Source: Xanthomonas campestris pv. phormiicola | Lineage (GTDB): Bacteria > Pseudomonadota > Gammaproteobacteria > Xanthomonadales > Xanthomonadaceae | Assembly (NCBI GenBank): GCA_025666215.1 | Contig: CP102593.1 | Location: 4,291,001-4,355,000, forward strand | Direction of reading: 5' to 3' | Length of the DNA stretch: 64,000 nt | In this document: piece by piece, positions 45,034-53,699 of the stretch | Numbering within the stretch: position 1 is the first letter of the stretch | Layout: each line of letters opens with the position of its first letter | Notes under the pieces: generated by a model | Seen by the model: the letters and a program-made list of their open reading frames with translations, nothing else | Database searches by the model: none | Told to the model about the DNA's origin: nothing | Program-made: the position numbers and the translations under genes

Positions 45034-46314
45034 TCACGCGCGGGCGGAGGCTTGGCCGGCGCGGTGGCCGACCAGGGAATAGAACAGGATGTACAGGTAG
45101 CACGGCACCATCAGCAGCAGGAACACCAGCTGGAAATCGAAATGCTGCTTCAGCACCGCGAACAGCTGCGGGATGCAGGCGCCGCCGACGATGCCCATCA
45201 CCAGCAGTGCCGAACCGATCTCGGTGTGCCGGCCCAGGCCCTTGATCGCCAGCGGGAAGATCGCCGGCCACATCATCGCGTTGGCGAAGCCGAGCGCGGC
45301 GACGAAGCCCACCGACACATAGCCATGGGTGCAATACGCGCCCACGCAGCACAGCACGCCCAGGCTGGCGGACAGGCTCAGGTAGCGCGCCTGCGAGATC
45401 ACTTTGGGAATCAGCAGCAGGCCGGCGACATAACCGGCCAGCATCGCGCCCAGGGTGAACGAGGTGAACAGCTTGGTCTGGTCCAGCGGCAGGTGGAAGC
45501 CGTTGCCGTAGGTGCCGATCGCATCGCCCGCCATCACTTCCACGCCCACGTACACGAACAGGCACAGCACGCCCAGCCACAGGTGCGGGAACTGGAAGAT
45601 GCTGGTCTTCTGCGCGGGACTGCCGGCACCGACCGGGGCGGCGTTGACTTCCGAGGCCTTCAACTCCGGCAGCGGCGAGAACAGCACGCCGATCGCCACC
45701 AGCACCAGCACGCCGGCCATCACCAGATACGGCAGGTGGATCTTGGCGGCGAACGCGGTGAGCAGCGCTTCCTTGGCCACCGGGTCGGCGGCCTGCACCT
45801 GCGTGGCCAGGTCGCCGACGCCATGCAGCACCAGCGTGCCGATCAGGAACGGTGCCAGGATGCCGGCGATCTTGTTGCAGATGCCCATCACCGCGATGCG
45901 CCGCGCCGCGCTCTCGATCGGGCCGAGGATGCTGATGTACGGGTTGATCGCGGTCTGCAGCAGCGCCAGGCTGCTCCCGATCACGAACAGGCCGGCCAGC
46001 GCGCCGGGATAGAAGCGCTGCGTGGCGAACTGGCCGAACAGCGCGGCCCCCGCGGCCATCACCAGCAGGCTCAACGCCAGGCCCTTCTTCATGCCGGTGC
46101 GCTTGAGGATCCACGACGACGGCAGCGCCAGGAAGAAGTACGACAGGTAGAACACCGCCAGCACCAGGAACGCGTTGACCTCGTCGAGGTCGAACGCCAG
46201 CCGCACGAAGGTGATCAGCGGGCCGTTGATCCAGGTGAAGAAGCCGATGATGAAGAACAGCAGGCCGACGATGGCGATCGAGGCGAAGGGACTGGCAGGC
46301 CGTGCGGTGGTCAT
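45034..46314 (-). CDS. nagP: GlcNAc MFS transporter NagP
   Basis: This 426-residue inner-membrane sugar:proton symporter of the FucP branch has about 12 helices. Family marks are FFIIGFFTWINGPLITFVRLAF, FYLSYFFLALPSSWILKRTGMKKG, LLQTAINPYISILGP and FMDxxxWP-like AMMWPAIFPLAIKGLG. Its position in the nag cluster matches NagP of Xanthomonas campestris, which imports GlcNAc. It lies 37 bp downstream of nagQ with no promoter between, so both are probably co-transcribed. Confidence 0.93.
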   Translation of the reverse strand: MTTARPASPFASIAIVGLLFFIIGFFTWINGPLITFVRLAFDLDEVNAFLVLAVFYLSYFFLALPSSWILKRTGMKKGLALSLLVMAAGAALFGQFATQRFYPGALAGLFVIGSSLALLQTAINPYISILGPIESAARRIAVMGICNKIAGILAPFLIGTLVLHGVGDLATQVQAADPVAKEALLTAFAAKIHLPYLVMAGVLVLVAIGVLFSPLPELKASEVNAAPVGAGSPAQKTSIFQFPHLWLGVLCLFVYVGVEVMAGDAIGTYGNGFHLPLDQTKLFTSFTLGAMLAGYVAGLLLIPKVISQARYLSLSASLGVLCCVGAYCTHGYVSVGFVAALGFANAMMWPAIFPLAIKGLGRHTEIGSALLVMGIVGGACIPQLFAVLKQHFDFQLVFLLLMVPCYLYILFYSLVGHRAGQASARA

Positions 46315-46351
46315 GGGCGGGCGGGCTCCGGGGGGCGCGTGGGTCGGGCGA

Positions 46352-47107
46352 TCAGCGTCGCAGCTCGGCGACGAAGTCGTAGTAGTCGTTGTGGCAATAG
46401 GTATCGGTCAGCTCGATCGCGCTGCCGTCGCGGGTGTAGCCGACCCGCACCACGTGCAGGATCGCCTCGCCTTCCTTCATGCCCAGGTGCCCGGCCAGCC
46501 GCGCCGGCAGGTTGATCGCACGGAAGTACTGCAGCGCGCGCACCACCGGCGTGCCCTGCGCGTCCAGGTAGGCGTACAGCGAATCGCCGATCGCGAGCGG
46601 ATCGGGCACGGTGCGCTGCGGCAGCACCGCCTTCTCATAGGCCATGACCCGGCCGTCGGCGCTGCGCAGGCGGGTCAGCGACGCCACCACGGTGTCCGGC
46701 GACAGGCCCAGGCGCAGGATTTCCTCGCCGTGCGCCGGGCGCACGCGCCGTTCCAGCCAGCGCGTGCCCGGCTCCAGGCCCTTCATGCGCAGGGTCTCGC
46801 TGAAACTGGCCAGGCCGCTGAGCTGGTGCTGGATATGCGAGGTGATGAAGGTGCCGGCGCCCTGCCGGCGCGAGACCAGGCCCTGTTCGACCAGCGCGTC
46901 CACCGCCTGGCGCAGGGTCACCCGCGACACCTGCAACTGCTCGCACAGCTGGCGTTCGGCCGGCAAGGCCTCGCCCGGCTTCCACTGGCCGCCCTTGATC
47001 GCCTCGACCAGCTTGCTCGCCAGCTGCAGATACAGCGGCGTCGGCGCGCTCGGGTCCACGGCCAGGCCTGCCAGTCTGGGGTCGGCCTCCGGCTTGGGCT
47101 TGGTCAT
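46352..47107 (-). CDS. nagQ: GntR/HutC-family regulator NagQ
   Basis: This 251-residue repressor has a winged helix (LPAERQLCEQLQVSRVTLRQAVDALVEQGLVSRRQGAGTFI core; about 30-95) and a UTRA ligand domain. The latter includes RLRSADGRVMAYEKAVLP and ends IELTDTYCHNDYYDFVAELRR, the pattern of amino-sugar-phosphate sensors such as NagR of Bacillus. In Xanthomonas NagQ is the second GlcNAc regulator. The start has GGAGG seven bases upstream and lies next to an AT-rich promoter region. Confidence 0.92.
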   Translation of the reverse strand: MTKPKPEADPRLAGLAVDPSAPTPLYLQLASKLVEAIKGGQWKPGEALPAERQLCEQLQVSRVTLRQAVDALVEQGLVSRRQGAGTFITSHIQHQLSGLASFSETLRMKGLEPGTRWLERRVRPAHGEEILRLGLSPDTVVASLTRLRSADGRVMAYEKAVLPQRTVPDPLAIGDSLYAYLDAQGTPVVRALQYFRAINLPARLAGHLGMKEGEAILHVVRVGYTRDGSAIELTDTYCHNDYYDFVAELRR

Positions 47108-47132
47108 CGTGCTCCCTCCAGACCGTATGGAT

Positions 47133-47172
47133 TCATTATGTCCAATATAGTACCAATCCGCAGCCCGTGCAC
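47133..47172 (-). promoter_or_regulatory. Promoter/operator region of nagQ
   Basis: On the minus strand a -10 box CATAAT (47140-47135) lies 17 bp from a weak -35 (CTGCGG). The spacer holds the near-repeat TTGGTAC and TTGGAC, a plausible GntR-type site. The region is strikingly AT-rich against its surroundings. Confidence 0.45.
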
Positions 47173-47179
47173 GCGCAGG

Positions 47180-48334
47180 TCAGAGCCGCAGGTACAGCCG
47201 CCGGCGGTCCATCCACCAGCCAACCGCCCAGCACAGCAAGGTGTAGGCCAGGGCGCAGGCCAGGCTGCCCCAGGGTCCCGGCAGCAGCCGCTGGAACACC
47301 GCGATGCCCAGCCATTGGTATAGGTCGAACCCGCTGTCGCCGGCCGGGACCAGCCGCAGGGCGACCACGAACAGTTCGGAGAACAGGTAGATCGCCAGCG
47401 GATTGCGCCCGAGCACGGTGAAGAAGCCGCTGCCGGCCCGCCACTGGCGTACTCCGATCGCCCACAGCAGCGCGCCCAGCAGCAGCAGGTCCAGGCCCAC
47501 CGTCAGCAGCACGAACGAACCGGTCCACAGCTTCTTGGCCAGCGGGAACCACGGCTGCCAGGCCAGCGCCAGCAAGGTCAGCGCGATGCCGGCCAGCAGC
47601 AGCCAGCGCACCGTGCGCGCCTGCTTGCCGACGCGGCGCACGTACAGGCCGGTCAGGTAGCCGGCGATGACATTGACCGTGGCCGGCAGCGTGCCGAGCA
47701 GGCCTTCCGGATCGAAGCCGCCGTCCTTGCGGTACAGCTGCGCCGGATCCAGCAGCCACAGGTCCAGGCGCGTGCCGGCGTTGCCGAGCTTGCTCAGTTC
47801 CGCGCCCGGCTGGCCCCACAGGAACAGCGCCGCCCAGTAGCCGAGCAGCAGCGCGACGCAGACGGCCAGCAGGCCGCGCGGCGGCAGCCAGCGGCACAAC
47901 AGCGCGGCCAGCGCGTAGCACAGCGCGATGCGCTGCAGCACGCCCGGCACCCGGGTCTGGTCGATCGCGGTGAAGCTCCAGGCGCCGTCGGCGCCCTGGT
48001 GCACGAACGGAAACCAGTACATCAGGAAGCCGAGCAGGAAGATCAGCGCGCTGCGCTTGCCGACCCGGCGCAGGAACGCGCCGAGCGGCTGGCTGCGGTC
48101 CAGCGCGAAGCTCATCGCGTTGCCGACCGCGAACAGGAACGAGGGGAACACCAGGTCGGCGGCGGTGAAACCGAACCACGGCGTATGCCGTAGTTGCACG
48201 AACGCATCGGCGCCGGCGCCCGGCGTGTTGACCAGGATCATCAGGAAGATGGTCAGGCCGCGGAACACGTCCAGCGACAGGAAGCGTTCGCGCGACGGCA
48301 GCGCGGCGGGGATGGTCGCGGAGGCGGCGCTCAT
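47180..48334 (-). CDS. nagX: NagX: DUF5009/heparan-alpha-glucosaminide acetyltransferase-like membrane protein
   Basis: This 384-residue inner-membrane protein has about ten helices. The N-terminal SLDVFRGLTIFLMILVNTPG and VFPSFLFAVGNAMSFALDR are diagnostic for the family related to human HGSNAT, which acetylates terminal glucosamine across a membrane. In bacterial GlcNAc loci the gene is called nagX and its exact task is unsettled; transmembrane acetylation of amino sugars is the family inference. The start overlaps the GH89 stop (ATGA). The pairing of a HGSNAT-like and a NAGLU-like protein mirrors two consecutive lysosomal heparan-degrading steps. Confidence 0.88.
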   Translation of the reverse strand: MSAASATIPAALPSRERFLSLDVFRGLTIFLMILVNTPGAGADAFVQLRHTPWFGFTAADLVFPSFLFAVGNAMSFALDRSQPLGAFLRRVGKRSALIFLLGFLMYWFPFVHQGADGAWSFTAIDQTRVPGVLQRIALCYALAALLCRWLPPRGLLAVCVALLLGYWAALFLWGQPGAELSKLGNAGTRLDLWLLDPAQLYRKDGGFDPEGLLGTLPATVNVIAGYLTGLYVRRVGKQARTVRWLLLAGIALTLLALAWQPWFPLAKKLWTGSFVLLTVGLDLLLLGALLWAIGVRQWRAGSGFFTVLGRNPLAIYLFSELFVVALRLVPAGDSGFDLYQWLGIAVFQRLLPGPWGSLACALAYTLLCWAVGWWMDRRRLYLRL

Positions 48335-50709
48335 CGGGCATCCACCTGCTGCAGCAGCGTGCGCACCGCGGCGACCGGATCGGCCGGCGCTTGCCGTGCG
48401 TAGGGTGTCTCGCGCTTCACCCAGTCGCGCTCCCAGGCGCGCAGCCGCTGCTGCAGCGCCGCCTCGTCCACGCTGCCGCCGGCGACCGCCGCGGCGCGCA
48501 GCGCCTGCATCGCCAGCGCCCAGCGCGGCAGGTAGTAGTCGGCGTACATGCCCTGCCAGGCCTTGGACGCGTAGTCGCCGAGATTGCCCTCGCCGCCCCA
48601 CACGCTGACCTGCGCCTTGGCGTCGCGCCGGTAGGAGGCCGCGTCCTGCGGCGTCTTCGCGTAGCCGGCGGCATCGTCGAGCCAGCTCGACAGGGTTTCC
48701 TGCTGGCCGCCGACCAGGCGGTCGAGCTGCTGCACCGCCGTCTGCACGCGGGCGAAGGCGGCATCGCCGGCGGCGACGTCGCCGCGCCTGTACGCGGCCA
48801 GCGCCTGCTGCAGCTGCGCATCCACGCGGCCGGTGGCGTAGTGGCGGGCGAAGTCGACCAGGTCGTAGCGGTACAGCGGCGCGTCGGCGTATTCCGGCGC
48901 CAGCGCCAGCAGCTGGTCCAGCGCGCGGCGCAGGCGCGGCGGATCGCCGGGCGCGCCTTCGAACTCGCCGATGTCCAGCGTCGGCCGCTTGAACAGCAGG
49001 TAGGCGCCGGCGCGGCTGCGCCACCAGCGCGGCGTCCAGTAGCGGGTCGACAGCACCGAGGCCTGCAGGTCGTCCCAGGCCGCGCGCAGCGCCGGCGAGG
49101 TATGCCCGTAGCGGGCGCGGGTGTAGTCGCCGAGCCAGTCCTGCAGCGAACGCTCCTGTCCGCCCCAGGCCAGCGCATACATGTACTCGTAGACCACCGA
49201 GTTGTTGTGCAGGCCTTCGGGGAACGCGCCGAAGCCGACCAGCTGCTGCTTGTCCTTGTCGGCGAGCAGCGCGCGCAGGTCGTCGCGGTAGAACGCCAGG
49301 TCGCCGTACACCGGATTGCTGCCGCCGTAGTTGTGCACGTAGCCGTAGATCCACTGCTTGCCGTCGAACGCGTCGGACAGCTTCCAGGTGCCCGGGTAGC
49401 GGTCGTTGCCGATGTCCAGCACCAGCAGCTTGTCGTTGGGCACCTCGCGCAGGAAGGCCGCGATCGCCTGCGGCGTCCAGAAATGGCGGTCGGCGCCGAA
49501 CAGCCAGCCCTGCATCACCCACACCGCGTCGGGGTTGGCGCGATGGATCGATGCGTACAGCGCACGGCCGTAGTCGGCCAGGCGCTTGTCGCGCTGCGCC
49601 GGCGGCACCTCGGGCGGTGCGGGGGCGGTCTTGTCGGTCTTGGCGGTGTTGGCGGTGTTGGCGGTGCTGTCGCCGTAGCTGGCCAGGCGCGCGTCGCTGC
49701 CGTCGGCGGCGATCGGCGGCAGCATCTCGTTGAACGCATCGGCCAGGTAATAGGTGCCCTTGCCGTAGGTGCGGTCGTAGAGCTGGATGAAGCGCTGCGC
49801 GATCTTCGCGAACAGCGGATCGGCCGGATCCAGCCAATAGGTCTCGTGAAAGCCTTCCCAGGCACGCATGCGGTAGATGCGCGCCTGCGGATGCGCCTGC
49901 GCGAACGCCTTCGGCACGTAGCCGGCGAAGGCCGGCAGCACCGGCTTCATGCCCAGCGCGCGCATGCGCTGCAGGATGCGCAGCTGCAGGGCGTGCTTGT
50001 CCTCGATCCACTGCTGCGGCAACGGCGCGTCATAGCCTTCGATATTGCCCATGCGCTGCCACGGCGCGAACGCCGGGCCGGAGAAATACTGCGCCAGGTC
50101 CGCGTCGCTCACCCCGAACTCGCGCCACAACGCCTGCCACACGTAGTCCTGGCCTTCCATCGCCAGCGGCATGTCGATCCCGTGCAGCGCCATCCAGTCG
50201 ATCTCGCGTTCCCAGCGCGCCCAGTCCCACCACGGCGTGGTGTAGCCGTAGGTACAGACGTTGAGGTAGGCGCGGTAGGCGAACGGCGTGACCACGCGTT
50301 GCCCGCGGAAATCGGCATAGGCCGCAGGCAGCGCGACCCGGCTGCCCTCCCAGCTCACCGAAGCGGCGCCGATCGATTGCAGGTAGCTGTACGCGCCATG
50401 CGCCAACGCCACTTCCGAGGAACCGGACACGCGCAGCGTGCCGGCGTCGGCGGCGACCTGGTACCAGTCGTTGCCGTTGCCGCGCGGCTGCCGTTGCAGG
50501 GTCAGCGCGGCCGCGCGCGGGCCGAGCGTGCGCAGCAGCACGCCGCGTGCGGCGTCGCCTTGCGCGTCCTGTACGGGTGCCGCAACCGCGGCCGGCACCA
50601 GCAGCATGCAGGCCAGCAGCAATGCGGCTTGCCCGGGGACCGGCAACGCGCGCACGAAGCGCATCCAGGCACCTACGTGTGGAAAGGCATGGCGGAAAAC
50701 TCGGTTCAT
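48331..50709 (-). CDS. Alpha-N-acetylglucosaminidase, GH89
   Basis: This 792-residue exported enzyme releases terminal alpha-linked GlcNAc. A long N-terminal signal (hydrophobic core QAALLLACMLLVPAAVAA) is followed by the NAGLU domains. These include YRAYLNVCTYGYTTPWWDW, WEREIDWMALHGIDMPLAME, and YYLADAFNEMLPPI with the presumed acid/base Glu. The segment aligned to the second catalytic Glu reads LVLDIGNDRYP, with Asp where human NAGLU and most GH89 have Glu. A Thr/Ala/Asn microsatellite lies just after the first site. It starts 4 bp after the GH2 stop. The family is clear; the exact linkage preference is open. Confidence 0.9.
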   Translation of the reverse strand: MNRVFRHAFPHVGAWMRFVRALPVPGQAALLLACMLLVPAAVAAPVQDAQGDAARGVLLRTLGPRAAALTLQRQPRGNGNDWYQVAADAGTLRVSGSSEVALAHGAYSYLQSIGAASVSWEGSRVALPAAYADFRGQRVVTPFAYRAYLNVCTYGYTTPWWDWARWEREIDWMALHGIDMPLAMEGQDYVWQALWREFGVSDADLAQYFSGPAFAPWQRMGNIEGYDAPLPQQWIEDKHALQLRILQRMRALGMKPVLPAFAGYVPKAFAQAHPQARIYRMRAWEGFHETYWLDPADPLFAKIAQRFIQLYDRTYGKGTYYLADAFNEMLPPIAADGSDARLASYGDSTANTANTAKTDKTAPAPPEVPPAQRDKRLADYGRALYASIHRANPDAVWVMQGWLFGADRHFWTPQAIAAFLREVPNDKLLVLDIGNDRYPGTWKLSDAFDGKQWIYGYVHNYGGSNPVYGDLAFYRDDLRALLADKDKQQLVGFGAFPEGLHNNSVVYEYMYALAWGGQERSLQDWLGDYTRARYGHTSPALRAAWDDLQASVLSTRYWTPRWWRSRAGAYLLFKRPTLDIGEFEGAPGDPPRLRRALDQLLALAPEYADAPLYRYDLVDFARHYATGRVDAQLQQALAAYRRGDVAAGDAAFARVQTAVQQLDRLVGGQQETLSSWLDDAAGYAKTPQDAASYRRDAKAQVSVWGGEGNLGDYASKAWQGMYADYYLPRWALAMQALRAAAVAGGSVDEAALQQRLRAWERDWVKRETPYARQAPADPVAAVRTLLQQVDAR

Positions 50710-50713
50710 TCGG

Positions 50714-53590
50714 TCAATACTCCACTATCGCGACATCGTCGAAGCCGAAAGGCATTCCGGCCGTCACCTGCATCACCACCGCCAGCACCCGTTCGCCGTC
50801 CGCAGGCGGCAAGCGCAGCTGCGCATGCCGCCCCGCTGCGACTCGGGCGACCAGTTGCCGGTCCAGATACACCTGCGCCGCGCCGGTCGCGCGGCCGAGC
50901 CGCAGCCGGCCGCCGCGCTGCTGGATCCCGGCCCAGGGCGTGAACGCGGTGCGGTACAGCACATAGCCATCGCGCTCGGCGCGCGTCTCCAGGTTGCCGG
51001 GCTGGCAGAAGCTCCAGCTGTTGTTGTCGTTGGGCGCGCGCGGCAACGCCGGATCCGGCGGCGCGGCGAACGGCAGCGTGCGCCGCCAGCCGGGCACCAC
51101 CATCGCCGCGGCGGCCGGCGGCAGCGACGGCGGCAAGGCCACCGCATCCAGATCGATCGTCGCCTGCGCGGCACGCAGTCCCGGCGCGCGCGCTGCGATG
51201 CGCAAGCGGCGCTGGCCGCTGCCGGCCTCGACGATGGCCTGCGCCAGGCCGTTGAACAGCTGCACCTGCGGCACGTTGTCGGCGGCATGCCGATTCGGAT
51301 CACCGTTGCCGACGCCGAGCAGGCGCCCGCCGTCGACCTGCAGCGCGATCTGCGCATCGGCGAACGGCACGTGGCGGCCCTGCGCATCCACCGCTTCCAG
51401 GGTGATCGGCTGCGCGTCGCGACCGTCGCCGCGCATCCGCGCCCGGTCCGGGGTCAGCCGCAGCGCCACCGGCGCGCCGACCGTCTGCACCCGCTGCCGC
51501 GCCACTTCGCGGCCATCGCGATAGGCCACCGCTTCCAGCACGCCCGGCGCGTACGCCACCTGCCAGGCATTCATCTCGATCCGGTCCACCGCCTGCCGTC
51601 CCTGCGACTGCCCGTTGAGCCACAGCTCCACCTGCTGCGCATTGCAGAACGCCATCACCTTGATCAGCGTGCCCTCGCGGCCCGGCCAGTTCCAGTGCGG
51701 CAACAGCTGCAGCACCGGCGCAGCGTCGATCCACTGCGCCTGGCGCAGCCAGTAGGCGCCTTTCGGGAAACCGCACAGATCCATGATGCCGAAGAACGAG
51801 GACACCGACGGCCATTCGAACGGGGTCGGCTCGCCGCGGTAATCGAAGCCGGTCCAGACGAAACCGCCAGCCAGGTAGGGGCGCTCGTCGATCAGTTGCC
51901 AGGACCTGCGATGGGTGTTGCCCCATGGCGCGGCGACCGAGTCGTCCTCGGCGACGACGTGCGCGCCCATGTCGGTGAACCAGGCGCCGCGGGTCTGGAA
52001 CGCGCTGGTGTCCTCGCTGGACAGCAGCGGCTTGTGCGGCATCGCCGCGCGCACCCGGTCGTAGTTGAACTGGCGGTAGTTGAAGCCGACCACGTCCACC
52101 GCGTCGGCCGCGTTGCGCTGGGTCAGCATGCCGTCGTTCATCGCCGCGGTCACCGGGCGGCTGTCGTCCAGTTCGCGCACCAGCGCCACCGCGCGGCGCA
52201 CCATCTCGTAGCCAGCGGCGGTGCCCTGCATCGGCTCCTCGTTGAACACCGACCACAGGAACACGCAGGCGCGGTTGCGGTCGCGGCGCACCAGCCAGCG
52301 CAGCTGCGCGGCGTAGTCGGGCGCGGGATTGAATACGCGGTTCTCGGCCATCACCAGCATGCCCAGGCGGTCGCAGACGTCGAGCAGTTCGCTGGCCACC
52401 GCATGGTGCAGGCGGATCGCATTGCAGCCCAGCGCCTTGAGCCGGCGGATGCGAAACTCCAGCAGGCTGTCGGGCACCGCCACGCCGACCCCGGCATGGT
52501 CCTGGTGCAGGCAGGCGCCCTTGATCTTCAGCGGCCGCTCGTTGAGGAAGAAGCCCTGCTGCGCATCGAAGCGCAGCGTGCGAAAGCCGATCGCGCATTC
52601 GCGGCGGTCGCGCTCGCGGCCAGCGCTGCGCAGCACCGCCGCGACCCGGTACAGATGCGGCGCGGCCACGTCCCAGCGCTGCGGCCGCTGCACCTGCAGC
52701 TCGACCTGCGCCACCGCCTGTGCCAGCGCGCCGACCTGCAACGCGCTGCTGCCCTGCGCCAGCAGCGTGCCGTGCGCGTCGTACAGCGCCACCTCCAGCA
52801 GCGCCGCGTCGGCCTGCTCGCCGGCATTGGCGACGGTGACCGCAACCGGCAGCGTCCAACGTTCGCCGTCGCCGATCCGCGGCACCGCATGCACGCCATC
52901 GCCGACGATATGCAGCGCATCGCGCACCGCCAGCCAGGTGTGCCGGTAGATGCCGGCACCCTCGTACCACCAGCCGTTCATCGCCTCGGCATCCACCCGC
53001 ACCGCGATGCTGTTGAGGTCCTGGCCGTAGCGCGCGATCGCGCTCAGGTCGATGGCGAACCCGTCGTAGCCGCTCCAGCTGCGCGCCATCGGCAGGCCGT
53101 TGACCCACACCGTGGCGCGGCTGGAAATGCCGTCGAAACGCAGCTCCAGCGCCTTGCCGCGCTGCGCCTCGTCCAGCCGCAGGCTGCGCCGGTACCAGGC
53201 GATGCCGCGGCGGCGATAGCCCTGCGCCACGTTGGCGCTGGCCTCGATCGGCTGCTCGATGGCGAAATCGTGCGGCAGCCGCAGCTGCCGCCATGCGCTG
53301 TCGTCGAAATCGCCCGCGGCCGCGCCCCAGGCCTTGCCGGCCTTGGCGTTGTCGTAGCTGGCGTCCTGCCCGCTGATCGGCGGGAACGCAATGTCGCCGG
53401 CGTGGAAACGCCAGCCTTCGTCCAGGCAGAACAGCCCGGGATCGACCGGCAGCGTCAGCGCCGGCACGGCCTGCGCGCCGGCGCTGCCGGCGATGCCGGC
53501 ATCGGCCGCGCTGCCCGCCCAGCTCAAACGCGGCGCCGCCAGCAGCAGACCGGCACCCGCGCCACCCGCCAGAAATTCTCGTCGTTGCAT
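50714..53590 (-). CDS. Glycoside hydrolase family 2 (beta-galactosidase/glucuronidase-like), Tat-exported
   Basis: This 958-residue periplasmic enzyme has a twin-arginine signal (MQRREFLAGGAGAGLLLAAP). GH2 modules in order: jelly-roll sugar-binding domain (WRQLRLPHDFAIEQP, GYRRRGIAWYRRSL), immunoglobulin-like domain, TIM barrel with KGACLHQDHAG, IRLHHAVASELLDVCDRLG, acid/base Glu in SVFNEEP and probable nucleophile in LLSSEDTSA. A further beta domain and a C-terminal carbohydrate-binding-like domain follow. The YLAGGFVWTGFDYRGEPTPF segment fits beta-galactosidase-like members. It is the second gene after the TonB receptor and feeds the GlcNAc locus. Substrate is not certain. Confidence 0.9.
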   Translation of the reverse strand: MQRREFLAGGAGAGLLLAAPRLSWAGSAADAGIAGSAGAQAVPALTLPVDPGLFCLDEGWRFHAGDIAFPPISGQDASYDNAKAGKAWGAAAGDFDDSAWRQLRLPHDFAIEQPIEASANVAQGYRRRGIAWYRRSLRLDEAQRGKALELRFDGISSRATVWVNGLPMARSWSGYDGFAIDLSAIARYGQDLNSIAVRVDAEAMNGWWYEGAGIYRHTWLAVRDALHIVGDGVHAVPRIGDGERWTLPVAVTVANAGEQADAALLEVALYDAHGTLLAQGSSALQVGALAQAVAQVELQVQRPQRWDVAAPHLYRVAAVLRSAGRERDRRECAIGFRTLRFDAQQGFFLNERPLKIKGACLHQDHAGVGVAVPDSLLEFRIRRLKALGCNAIRLHHAVASELLDVCDRLGMLVMAENRVFNPAPDYAAQLRWLVRRDRNRACVFLWSVFNEEPMQGTAAGYEMVRRAVALVRELDDSRPVTAAMNDGMLTQRNAADAVDVVGFNYRQFNYDRVRAAMPHKPLLSSEDTSAFQTRGAWFTDMGAHVVAEDDSVAAPWGNTHRRSWQLIDERPYLAGGFVWTGFDYRGEPTPFEWPSVSSFFGIMDLCGFPKGAYWLRQAQWIDAAPVLQLLPHWNWPGREGTLIKVMAFCNAQQVELWLNGQSQGRQAVDRIEMNAWQVAYAPGVLEAVAYRDGREVARQRVQTVGAPVALRLTPDRARMRGDGRDAQPITLEAVDAQGRHVPFADAQIALQVDGGRLLGVGNGDPNRHAADNVPQVQLFNGLAQAIVEAGSGQRRLRIAARAPGLRAAQATIDLDAVALPPSLPPAAAAMVVPGWRRTLPFAAPPDPALPRAPNDNNSWSFCQPGNLETRAERDGYVLYRTAFTPWAGIQQRGGRLRLGRATGAAQVYLDRQLVARVAAGRHAQLRLPPADGERVLAVVMQVTAGMPFGFDDVAIVEY

Positions 53591-53699
53591 GCGGTGCCTA
53601 AGCCCTGTTGAGGCGATTGCGATAGGTCACGTTGCCGCGCCCGGCGCCACTGCGGCGCCGGGCCTGCCACGGGTTACCCCGCAAGCGCCTGCACCGGCC

